Shown: positions 54,126 to 63,839 of the stretch, piece after piece
Layout: every line of letters begins with the position of its first letter
Position numbering within the stretch: the stretch's first letter is position 1
NCBI GenBank assembly: GCA_009746045.1
Contig: RPFO01001355.1
Span: 84,065 to 148,064 of the forward strand
DNA: 64,000 nucleotides
DNA from: Mesostigma viride
Lineage: Eukaryota; Streptophyta; Mesostigmatophyceae; Mesostigmatales; Mesostigmataceae
Direction: 5' to 3'
Notes under the pieces: model-generated
Databases searched by the model: none
What the model saw: the letters and a program-made list of their open reading frames with translations, nothing else
What the model was told of the DNA's origin: nothing
Program-made: the position numbers and the translations under genes

Positions 54126-54215
54126 AGTTATTAGAAGAAGAGGGATTGCCAAAGTTTGGATATCAAGTGAGGACACAATCCACTCGCAGAAATTTTAGAT
54201 TACCCTTCTTATAAT

Positions 54216-54521
54216 TTACCCTTGTTGTCTTTGCACATGGTGCGGTTCGTCCTTCAACCTCTCCTCGCAGATAGACCCGGGCTGGCATAATCTTACTACG
54301 TACTCAAGGCACGGAAAGTTGGGGGGGGCAAAAGTGAAAGTTCCTGAGAGCCGACATGAAGATTCAAGGGTCGGCGGAGGAATCGGGAAGTCGTCCGTCA
54401 AATACGGTAAGCAGAGATTCTTAATACCTGGAATCGTCTTTTCGACGCACACCAAACCCGTAAAGGAAGGTTGACCTGCGTTGGATACGTCCGATTTCTG
54501 AAATCCTGGACACGGGGGCAA
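54216..54521 (-). CDS. Possible exons upstream of the FB2 remnant, minus strand
   Basis: A frame containing KSDVSNAGQPSFTGLVCVEK, then LTDDFPIPPPTLESS, runs through a possible donor at about 54425. It may belong with 53718-54125 as one spliced gene. 54600-54615 is a run of T. Confidence 0.25.
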   Translation of the reverse strand: MPPCPGFQKSDVSNAGQPSFTGLVCVEKTIPGIKNLCLPYLTDDFPIPPPTLESSCRLSGTFTFAPPNFPCLEYVVRLCQPGSICEERLKDEPHHVQRQQG

Positions 54522-54782
54522 CTAGCCAACTACACGAAAACTCACGAAAATCGGTGTCAAATGCCTGGGCAGCAACCCAGAATTACTGCTTGATCAGGCA
54601 TTTTTTTTTTTGAGAGTTTTATCGAGACAAATGAAAAAGACAATCCGAGCGTTATCCGTTCCTCGCTGCCAGATTCTACTGGATTCCATGCGCTGACTCG
54701 CGTTGACCAAGCTTTATTCTTTGGGTTATCGGCTTCCCAACTTTCCGTGTACTAGACTGGGCCTAAGCCTAAACATAGTACT

Positions 54783-55268
54783 GCTGGTTGTCTCCTTGAT
54801 AGTACCACCGATACTAAATATATCCGGCCCTCGGCCACTACAGATTCTCTGCTGCCCATGTGCGGCGTGAGACACAACAACAACAACAACAAGCCTAAAC
54901 AGTACGGCGTCCAGGTCCGCGCCGACCCAGGGGCCCGCTAGCCCTCCAGGTCCACGCAGTCCTCCCGGAGCCGCGGGCAACACTCCTTAAAAGAACTTCC
55001 GCAGGTACTTACTTACTCCTTAAAGAAGCCGGCGGTAAGGGTCCCCAAGGCCCCGAACTCCAAGACGAAGGGCACCACACGGTGGTGCCCGACATCGCCT
55101 TAGGCCGTGGGCTTGGCCCGCTCAACCCGATCCGCCGGGTAGCCCGGCCGCCGCCTGGGATGCACCAACTGAACCATGCGCACATGGCTAAGAGCCAAGG
55201 GGCGAGCCACAGAAACGTCAATGAGCAAGTGCCGGCTGTCTTATATATTTGAAACATTAAGGAGACAA
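54783..55268. repeat. Dispersed repeat bounded by inverted GGTTGTCTCCTTRAT
   Basis: The 19-mer GCTGGTTGTCTCCTTGATA at 54783 is present in inverted, slightly changed form at about 55250-55266. Direct copies occur at 13691 and 62300. The block includes a (CAA)n run at 54876-54892 and a LINE-like coding relic. Confidence 0.4.
55013..55210 (-). pseudogene. Possible LINE ORF2 C-terminal relic
   Basis: The minus-strand frame reads GHHRVVPFVLEFGALGTLTA and GFFKE to a stop at 55013, with an in-frame TAA near 55105 and an (AAGT) tail-like stretch after it. The composition resembles C-termini of LINE ORF2 proteins; assignment is tentative. Confidence 0.3.
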
Positions 55269-55432
55269 CCACATGGCAGCAAGTATCACGGTTTTCCATA
55301 TACACCGTTTCCATCCATCCATCGATCCATCGGGGTTAATGCTCCGTGACTCCCCAACGGGAGCACAAGTCTAATTAATTAATTAGTATACATCCTTTCC
55401 CGTTCATCACAACCCTCAAACTTGTACTTCTG

Positions 55433-55689
55433 GACTCGCCAAATCAATCAACGAGCGTCGCCCATAAAAAAGCACGACAAGGTATGACACTCCCAACATC
55501 CGACTTCAACTGTAAAATGCACGATTCGGCAATCTTCAAAACATGAAAAATGTAGTCCTCCTTGACACTGTTCCCGATTAGGGATCACGCTATGGCTTCC
55601 AACATCGCAATGTGGTCCAGCCAGTTATCTGTGTAAGCTACACTCTCGCACAACTTAATTTGCGCGCCGACGGCACCCGCACCCGCCAT
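55433..55689 (-). pseudogene. Hypothetical exon in FB2 with an internal stop
   Basis: ATG at 55689 gives MAGAGAVGAQIKLCESVAYT, then DNWLDHIAMLEAIA, one TGA, and in the same frame SLIGNSVKEDYIFHVLKIAE to about 55433. The protein-like composition on both sides of the stop suggests a once-coding exon, perhaps the first exon of the minus-strand gene continuing at 54521-53718. Confidence 0.35.
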
Positions 55690-55969
55690 CTCAACACATA
55701 GCAAGCACTTAGTATGGCAAGCGGATTATGGCCTTATCCACTTAATAGCCCGCCTCACCCTTCAAAAGTTTCATTACCGTCAATGTCTCGGGCTGCACAT
55801 AACACAACAAAAACACAGTCACGCATACCGTCGTCAAGCACCTGTAGTCTACGACGCGTCGCTCGAAAACATTTACAAAAAATGATGCAAAGCAACGGAG
55901 GCATTTCGAAAGTATTCGACGAATCAAGTACCCCCGCACAAAAGCATGTTTCACAACCTCGAATTGGGG

Positions 55970-56505
55970 AGGGGTCTCGCTGCAGCTAGACCCTTCCGTG
56001 AACGCAAAAAATAAACATCGAATAAGTGGGAGGTCTTCCTGCAACTAGACCCCTCAAATCATACAAAGATGAAACATTGAAGTTGGGAGGGGTCTAGCTG
56101 CAGCTAGACCCTTACAGGAATGCGAAAAAACAACCAATAATTGGGAGGGTCTACCTGCAGCTAGACCCTTACATGCAATCAAAAAGGATGAAACCTTGGA
56201 AGTTGGGTGGGGTCTAGCTGCAGCTAGACCCTTACAGGAATGCGAAAAAACAACCAATAATTGGGAGGGTCTACCTGCAGCTAGACCCTTACATGCAATC
56301 AAAAAGGATGAAACCAGGGAAGTTGGGAGGGGTCTAGCTGCAGCTAGACCCTTACAAGAATGCGAAAAAACAACCAATAATTGGGAGGGTCTACCTGCAG
56401 CTAGACCCTTACATGCAATCAAAAAGGATGAAACCTGGGAAGTTGGGAGGGGTCTAGCTGCAGCTAGACCCTTACAGGAATTCGAGAACTTTATCACAAA
56501 TGAGT
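55970..56505 (+). repeat. FB2 left arm: 120-bp palindrome-rich tandem repeat
   Basis: About four units of 120 bp. Each holds a perfect palindrome around GGTCTAGCTGCAGCTAGACC and a second near-palindrome with one changed base (CTACCTGCAGCTAG), separated by AT-rich spacers (AACAACCAATAATT and CAATCAAAAAGGATGAAA). Confidence 0.92.
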
Positions 56506-56544
56506 AACATCGTCTCTCTGCAAAGAGACCCTTGCCAAACATGC

Positions 56545-57720
56545 AAGGACTGGCGTGGGTGTGCTGGGTGGGATGCGTGGGTGTGGTGGGCATGTGTGCG
56601 TGGGTGTGGTGGTGGGCTAGCATGTGTGCGTGGGTGTGGTGGGTGGCTGGCATGCGTGCGTGGGTGTGGTGGGTGGGTGGCATGCGTGCGTGGGTGTGGT
56701 GGGTGCCTGGCATGCGTGCATGGGTGTGATGGGTGGCTGGCCTGCGTGCGTGGGTGTGGTGGGTGGCTGGCATGCGTGCGTGAATGTGGTGGTGGGCTAG
56801 CATGCGCGCGTGGATGTGGTGGTGGGCTGGCCTGCGTGCGTGGGTGTCTGGGGTGGCTGGCATGCGTGCGTGGGTGTGGTGGGTGGCTGGCATGCGTGCG
56901 TGAATGTGGTGGTGGGCTAGCATGCGTGCGTGGGTGTGGTGGATGGCTGGCATGCGTGCGTGGGTGTGGTGAATGGCTGGCATGCATGTGTGGGTGTGGT
57001 GGTGGGCTAGCATACGTGCGTGGGTGTCGCGGGTGGCTGGCATGCGTGCATGGGTGTGGTGGGTGGCATGCTTGCGTGCGTGGGTGTGGTGGATGGCTGC
57101 CATGCGTGCGTGGGTGTGGTGGATGCGTGCATGGGTGTGGTGGGTGGCTGGCATGCGTGCGTGGGTGTGGTGGATGCGTGGCATGCCTGTGTGGGTGTGG
57201 TGGTGGGCTGGCATGCGTGCGTGTGGTGGTGGGCTGGCATGCATGCGTGGGGTGTGTGTGGTGGCTGGCAGGCCTGTGTGCGTGGGTGTGGTGGTGGATG
57301 CATGGCATGCGTGCGTGGGTGTGGTGGATGGCTGGCATGCGTGCGTGGGTGTGGTGGTGGGCTGGCATGCGTGCGTGGGTGTGTTGGATGGGTAGCATGC
57401 GTGCGTGGGTGTGGTGGGTGGCTGGCCTGCGTGCGTGGGTGTGGTGGATGGCTGGCTTGCGTGCGTGGGTGTGGTGGATGTGTGCGTGGGTGTGGTGGGT
57501 GGCTGGCATACGTGCGTGGGTGTGGTGGGTGGCTGGCATGCGTGCATGGGTGTGGTGGGTGGCTGGCATGCGTGCGTGGGTGTGGTGGGTGGCTGGCATG
57601 CGTGCGTGGGTGTGTTGGATGGGTGGCATGCGTGCGTGGGTGTGTTGGATGGGTGGCATGCGTGCGTGGGTGTGTCGGATGGGTGGCATGTGTGCGTGGG
57701 TGTGGTGGTGGATGCGTGGC
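56545..57720 (+). repeat. FB2 left arm: 30-bp minisatellite
   Basis: About 39 units contain GTGGGTGTGGTGGGTGG and CTGGCATGCGTGC with frequent one- or two-base variants. It is mirrored at 59690-60805. Confidence 0.92.
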
Positions 57721-59335
57721 ATGCGGGAAGTGACGCAACGAATGTTATGGCCGAGCAAACTGGGCCTCCTTGCCCGTGGCTGACGGAAATACAATTCAAA
57801 CAGACGGCCTCAAAGCATAGTAATGAATGCAACGACGTTCAAAAGCGTCCCAGATCGACATGAAAAGAAACCGAGCGCTAAAGCCGGTAGAATACATGCA
57901 TGGCGGGACATGATGTATTGGAAAAGCCTGGTTGCCTCCGTATCCGCTCCTGACGTGAACAAATGGAAAGAGACCGCCTGGAAGCCAACATATGCATGCG
58001 CCACTGTTCCGAAGCCCAGCAAACACGAACAGAGCTTACCCAGGCGTCATTCCGGGTGCCACCATCTTACCCTGACAGTCGTCATCCTAGCAACCTCTAG
58101 CAGAGCTTACGGCCCCCACAGTCCAGGAGTTTCCATGACCCATCATAACGTACCTCAGCATCGGTGACTTTAAAACCACGCTTCTAAGCGTACAAGAATA
58201 CCACTAGCTTTCCTGTAACAAACATGACCAACTGAGCACGTCGCTGTCGACAGCCATACCATTTGTCCAGCGGCCATTTGCGACGCGATGCAATTGATGT
58301 GCATTATTTTGCTGGGCCCGTGGGCCACATCGCCGTCAACGGCTCAACGCTGCGCTCTGGTGGGTCTTCACGTGTGGACGTCAGCCTTCAAGTGTCGTCC
58401 AATCTGCTTTCTCGGTTTCGAAAAATTTGGTCGAGACGATTGCCATCGGCGCCGCGCTTCCACTTTCCGGCGACTGCGAGGATGCCACGTTACCGTTTTC
58501 TACCCTTTTACAGCCGTACGCTTTGCGACCGTTTTCATTACTAGTGTTCCTTTGGAATACGACATTATTAGTAACCGAGCAAGAAGATTGGACGACACTC
58601 GAGGGCTGACGGTTCACACGTAAAAACTCAAAGCGCAGCGTTGAGCCGTTGACGGCGATGATTGTGGCCCACGGGCCCAACAAAATGATGCACATCACAA
58701 TTCTAACAAAAACCAGCAGCCTACCTATTACCTACCCAACCCTAATTGCATCACGCTGCAAATGGCCACGGGATTACGGTATGGCTGTCGATAGGAAAGT
58801 GTTCAGTTCGTCATGCCGTTGGGAAAGCTAGCTCTCTTTTTGTGCGCTTAGGAGCGCGGTTTTAAAATCACCGATGCTTAGGTACGTAATGATGGGTCAT
58901 GCAAGCTCCTGGACTGTGGGGGCCGTAAGCTCTTGGAGAGGTTGCTGGGATGACGACTGTCAGGGTAAGACGGTGGCACCCGGAATGACGCCTGGGTAAG
59001 CTGCATTTTTGTTTTCTGGGCTTTGGAACGGTGTCGCCTGCATATGTTGGCTTCCAGGCGGTCTCTTTCCATTTGTTCACGTCAGGAGCGGATACGAAGG
59101 CAACCAGGCTTTTCCAATACATCATGCCCCGCCATGCATATATTCCGATATGCATATATTCCACTGTATTTTGCGCTCGGTTTCGTTTTATTTCGATTTG
59201 GGACGCTTTTGAACGTCGTTGCATGCATTACCATGCTTCGAGGCCGTCTGTTTGAGGTGTGTTTCCGTCAGCAACGGGAAAGGAGGCCCAGTTTGCTCGG
59301 CCATAACATTCGTTGCGTCACTTCCCGCAAGGCAG
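57721..59335. repeat. FB2 inner inverted repeat and 155-bp loop
   Basis: 57721-58417 is inverted at 58573-59335. Examples: CAGACGGCCT at 57801 against AGGCCGTCTG at 59241, and AGTGTCGTCC at 58391 against GGACGACACT at 58590. The loop is about 58418-58572. Open frames here are mirrored and not considered genes. 59336-59689 has no left-arm partner. Confidence 0.88.
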
Positions 59336-59689
59336 GTATGACTCCCGCTCTTTGTTTATGTATTTCGATTATGGACAACGCCTTTTTATTCTCTTACCAG
59401 CAACCGGGCAGTGTTTTTCCGTTGTGTTTCGGTCAGCAACGCTTACCGAGCATCTCTGGTGCGTTATTCCCTGTCACGCAGATATTCCTTCGTTCTTCTA
59501 ACTGGGGTCTGTTGTATTTCGATTGTAAGTTTTATGAAATTCCCATCAACTGATTTGTTGGCATATTTTGGCTGTTGCACTTACTGCATGCAACTTTGGA
59601 TAGGCAACGATTAATAGCTATTATATATTATGTTTGGTAACTATATGTCCTTTTTAAAACTATATTATTCTCAGTATATAAACGCCAGC

Positions 59690-60805
59690 CCCCCCAACAC
59701 ACCCAGGCACGCATGCCACCCATCCAACACACCCACGCACGCATGCCAGCCACCCACCACACCCACACACGCATGCCAGCCACCCACCACACCCACGCAC
59801 GCATGCCAGCCACCCACCACCCCCACGCACGCATGCCAGCCACCCACCACACCCACGCACGCATGCCAGCCACCCACCACACCCACGCACGCATGCCAGC
59901 CACCCACCACACCCACGCACGCATGCCAGCCCACCACCACACCCACACACGCATGCCAGCCATCCATTACACCCATGCACGCATGCCAGCCATCCAACAC
60001 ACCCACGCGCGCATGCCAGCCCACCACCACACCCACGCACGCATGCCAGCCCAACACCACATCCACGCATGCATGCCAGCCACCCACGCACGCATGCCAG
60101 CCACCCACCACACCCATGCACGCATGCCACCCATCCACCACACCCACGCACGCATGCCAGCCATCCACCACACCCACGCACGCATGCCAGCCCACCACCA
60201 CACCCACGCACGCATGCTAGCCCACCACCACATTCACGCACGCATCCCAGCCACCCACCACAACCAGGCACGCATGCCAGGCACCCAACACACCCACGCA
60301 CACATGCCAGGCACCCAACACATCCACTCACGCATGCCAGCCCACCACCACACTCACGCACGCATGCTAGCCCACCCGCGCACGCATGCCAGCCATCCAC
60401 CGCACCCATGCACGCATGCCACGCATCCACCACACCCACGCACGCATGCCAGCCATCCACCACACCCACGCACGCATGCCAGCCCACCACCACACCCACG
60501 CACGCATGCTAGCCCACCACCACATTCACGCACGCATGCCAGCCACCCACCACAACCAGGCACGCATGCCAGGCACCCACCACACCCACGCACACATGCC
60601 AGGCACCCACCACATCCACGCACGCATGCCAGCCCACCACCACACTCACGCACGCATGCTAGCCCACCCGCGCACGCATGCCAGCCTTCCACCGCACCCA
60701 CGCACGCATGCCACGCATCCACCACACCCACGCACGCCATGGCAGCCACCCACCACACGCACGCATCCACCACACCCACGCACGCATGCGACACACCCAT
60801 GCCAG
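59690..60805 (-). repeat. FB2 right arm: 30-bp minisatellite, inverted
   Basis: CACACCCACGCACGCATGCC and AGCCACCCAC repeat; a higher-order period of about 300 bp is visible between 60150-60370 and 60445-60670. Confidence 0.92.
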
Positions 60806-60874
60806 TCCTCACATGATTGGATTAGGTCTCTCTTCAGATCTGCTCCCATGAATTTGTGATAGAATTCTTGCCTT

Positions 60875-61505
60875 CGTTGAAGGGTCTACCTGCAGAGAGA
60901 CCCCTCCCAACTTCCAAGGTTTCATCCTTTTTGATTGCTTGTAAGGGTCTAGCTGCAGGTAGACCCTCCCAATTATTGGTTGTTTTTTCGCATTCCTGTA
61001 AGGGTCTAGCTGCAGCTAGACCCCACCCAACTTCCAAGGTTTCATCCTTTTTGATTGCATGTAAGGGTCTAGCTGCAGGTAGACCCTCCCAATTATTGGT
61101 TGTTTTTTCGCATTCCTGTAAGGGTCTAGCTGCAGCTAGACCCCTCCCAACTTCCAAGGTTTCATCCTTTTTGATTGCATGTAAGGGTCTAGCTGCAGGT
61201 AGACCCTCCCAATTATTGGTTGTTTTTTCGCATTCCTGTAAGGGTCTAGCTGCAGCTAGACCCCTCCCAACTTCCAAGGTTTCATCCTTTTTGATTGCAT
61301 GTAAGGGTATAGCTGCAGGTAGACCCTCCCAATTATTGGTTGTTTTTTCGCATTCCTGTAAGGGTCTAGCTGCAGCTAGACCCCTCCCAACTTCAATGTT
61401 TCATCTTTGTATGATTTGAGGGGTCTAGCTGCAGGAAGACCTCCCAGTTATTCGATGTTTATTTTTTGCGTTCACGGAAGGGTCTAGCTGCAGCGAGACC
61501 CCTCC
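60875..61505 (-). repeat. FB2 right arm: 120-bp palindrome-rich repeat, inverted
   Basis: Five units mirror 55970-56505. The outer flank to about 61625 keeps weaker inverse similarity to 55850-55960 (TTTCGAAAGTAT motif on both sides). Confidence 0.92.
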
Positions 61506-61625
61506 CAACTTGGAGGTTGCGAAAAAATTGTTTCTCAGGTCTACATGATTCTTACGGATACTTTCGAAATTGCTCCATGGCTTTGTATCATTTGCTGCAG
61601 ATGTCTTGGAACGATGCGTCCTATT

Positions 61626-62034
61626 ATTCAAAGGCCAAGGCCACCAATGTTTCACCGCAAACAGTGAGCCCCCCGGGATCTCCGGATTAGGTGGGGAAGG
61701 TTCCAGAGGACGTTCCAGCCTTGCCTCCTCGTGCGTCCCCTCAGACGCATTAGGGGTCTGTCATGTCCGTTAGGTCTCCAGCTCCGGCCACACTGCCCGC
61801 ATCGTTAATTTTGATTTAGCCGAAAGGCCCTTCGGAATTAGACGATAGCGTTTTATTAGCTGCAAGTGCTACTGTGCCCGTGCAAATAAATAATTAGTAG
61901 CTTGTTTTTTTTGTTAACGAACAACTCTTGAACTTGCTGCGCAACTTAATAATTCTTTGTTTGTTTGGTATAACCCAACGGAAGGGGGAGTTGAGGCACG
62001 CATGTTGAGAACGGGGAGGTTAAGTGTGAAGTTA
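61626..62034. other. FB2 right outer region, no gene recognised
   Basis: Short frames only; it ends with an (AAATT)n run at about 62034-62055, which is the tail of the following inverted LINE fragment. Confidence 0.4.
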
Positions 62035-62155
62035 AAATTAAATTAAATTAAATTATAACATGCCTCCGTGGGGAGGTCATGTAGCACATATTTCATGATG
62101 GATGGGGTGGAGGAAGCCGCGTGATCGAACTATCCTAACTCTATCTAGAAAAGCC
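62035..62155 (-). mobile_element. 3'-end fragment of the full-length LINE family (minus)
   Basis: (AAATT)n tail, inverted hairpin CCTCCGTGGGGAGG and the following ATGATGGATGGGGTGGAGGA match the reverse complement of 34105-34238. Confidence 0.8.
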
Positions 62156-62344
62156 GTGAAGTTGCACACACCATATGGTAGAATCGATGTTGAGCAAGTG
62201 GGCGAGGGTCTAGCTGCAGAGAGTCCTCAATTGCAATTATTTTCGTTTCGCTTTGTGCAAGTATTCCAATTGGAGTTGAATTCGGAAATATATACCTGCG
62301 CTGGTTGTCTCCTTGATAAGCCGACTCAGTACAGTCGAGTGTGA

Positions 62345-62545
62345 TGGGATGGATGGCGCTTATTATCGAAGTCCTAGTGACAGGGGTATGTGGGCACCAC
62401 GGCCCGAATCTGGGGTACTGTGAATGCCTCCCACCGGCTTGGGGGTGTCACACGCGGAGCCCCCACTGGCTTGGGGGTGGTCTCCTTCATTACTAATTGC
62501 CACCTATCCTTGCGAACAATTGGCCCCCAGATTACAGACACATCG
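62345..62545 (-). mobile_element. 3'-end fragment of the RT LINE family (minus)
   Basis: Matches 4800-4985 with differences, including GGGCACC(G/A)CGGCCCGAATC and TTGGGGGTGGTCTCCTTCAT; a 35-bp stretch containing CGGCTTGGGGGTG is partly duplicated here. Confidence 0.75.
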
Positions 62546-62728
62546 ATGGATTACGACACTACTTTGCAATACTCGTCGCAAATGAGGGACGTCTTGAAGT
62601 CACATGTGACGGGATGGGCCGCGGCAACAGGGGTTATAATTTTGCTGCTGTTGTTCGAAGGGGCGCACTTTGACATGTATTTTCTACACTTTGACATGTA
62701 TGCTCGGTTTCTTTCAAAGCACACCTAG
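62546..62728 (+). CDS. Unassigned open frame in FB2 right outer region
   Basis: ATG at 62546 gives MDYDTTLQYSSQMRDVLKSH, then a hydrophobic segment (GVIILLLLF), ending SKHT at 62728. Length is about 60 codons and no family was recognised; it could be an exon. Confidence 0.25.
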   Translation: MDYDTTLQYSSQMRDVLKSHVTGWAAATGVIILLLLFEGAHFDMYFLHFDMYARFLSKHT

Positions 62729-63615
62729 TCAATGTTTGCGGTGCATGGTTCACGCACGAGATGAAGGAGCAAGAGGTGGCCCGGAACGAGGGTGAGTAAA
62801 GGTGAGTCGTTTTTTGTTGAATTGAGGGAATTACTATTCTATGCGGTCAAGATAGAGCCATCAGGTTTCTTCCTAGTATTCTGATCCTAGTATTGTTGGT
62901 GATGGTTGTTGTGAAGCCTCTTTTTGCAGCGCGACCTTGATTTTATTATTTAAGTTATGTAAATGATATAGGCAACGGACGAACTGAAGTGCACGCGATA
63001 GCAGGAACGGTAGTAGTCTGAAAGACTTCGACAATTTCCGTCATCAGGTTGTCCCCGCACCTTTTTGTAGGCACATTGCCTTGTCAATTAGTACATGCAA
63101 ATATATATACGATTCCATCAAACTTTTTTTAGAGTTTGTTGATTCCCTGAATTGATAGTAAAAAGCTGCTAGCAGGCCATGGAGACGAATTGTATTAGTG
63201 CAGGCCACGCACGAATTTTGAAGTGGCCCGCCGAGCGGCTGTACAATTTTTCCCAGTGAGCGCGCTGCCAAGTGTACTTGTGGGCAAATTTTTAAGTGCC
63301 CCGTCACTTCGAGGTATTAAAAATTAGGCTACGGTACGAATTCAGCGAATTTCAGAGAATTTTCAGTCGAACGAAAGGAAGTGACGCCAATTGCCAAAAA
63401 GTTTCTGTTACGAATTTTCTAGTCCAACACTTGGCGCAAAAGGAAGTGACGGCCAAAACGTTTCCGCTACAAAATTTCAGTCCCTGAGGCATGGGACAAA
63501 GTGCACGCGACAGCAGGAAAAGGTCAAGTTAAATAAAACTGGCGCAAAGTCCGGCCGCGGAAAATTCGCTCGCTGCAAAAAATTCGGCAAGAATTTCGGC
63601 GCAATGTCCGGTTTT

Positions 63616-63678
63616 CGGACGATTGAAACTAGCGTTTTTTTCTTGCAAAAATCTACCCCATTCCGCGTGGGACCACCC
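63616..63678 (-). repeat. FB2 right terminal inverted repeat
   Basis: Mirror of the left end. Upstream 62729-63615 has no recognised gene, only a short duplicated AGGAAGTGACG motif. Confidence 0.82.
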
Positions 63679-63839
63679 TGAATACAAATTTAAACTGATG
63701 AATTGGCGTCTCCGCATGTGCAGAGGACATGCATGGGGGGGCTAGTCCTCTTAAAGTGATTTGAGAAAGATGATGGACATGGCCACGTGGGCCCATGTCA
63801 TGAATTTATTGATTAATTAATAGACACGTGACTGTGCAG

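Larger units (their letters stand above)
53256..63678. mobile_element. FB2: 10.4-kb foldback DNA transposon
   Basis: Ends read inward GGGTGGTCCCACGCGGAATG and are identical for 24 bp (53256-53279, 63655-63678). After a short spacer a further 33-bp perfect block follows (53295-53327, 63616-63648). TGAA flanks both ends (53252-53255, 63679-63682). The arms are mirror images around about 58.48 kb: a 120-bp repeat (55970-56505 and 60875-61505), a 30-bp minisatellite (56545-57720 and 59690-60805), then unique inverted sequence (57721-58417 and 58573-59335). The outer parts (53330-55850, 61630-63610) are mostly non-mirrored and hold gene remnants and LINE fragments. No known transposase was recognised. 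Confidence 0.82.

Noticed and set aside
56054-60859. Several 100-590-codon frames rich in ACVG/CHPSNTPTHA repeats
   Set aside because: They are readings of the FB2 minisatellite and mirrored in both arms, so they are not independent coding sequences.
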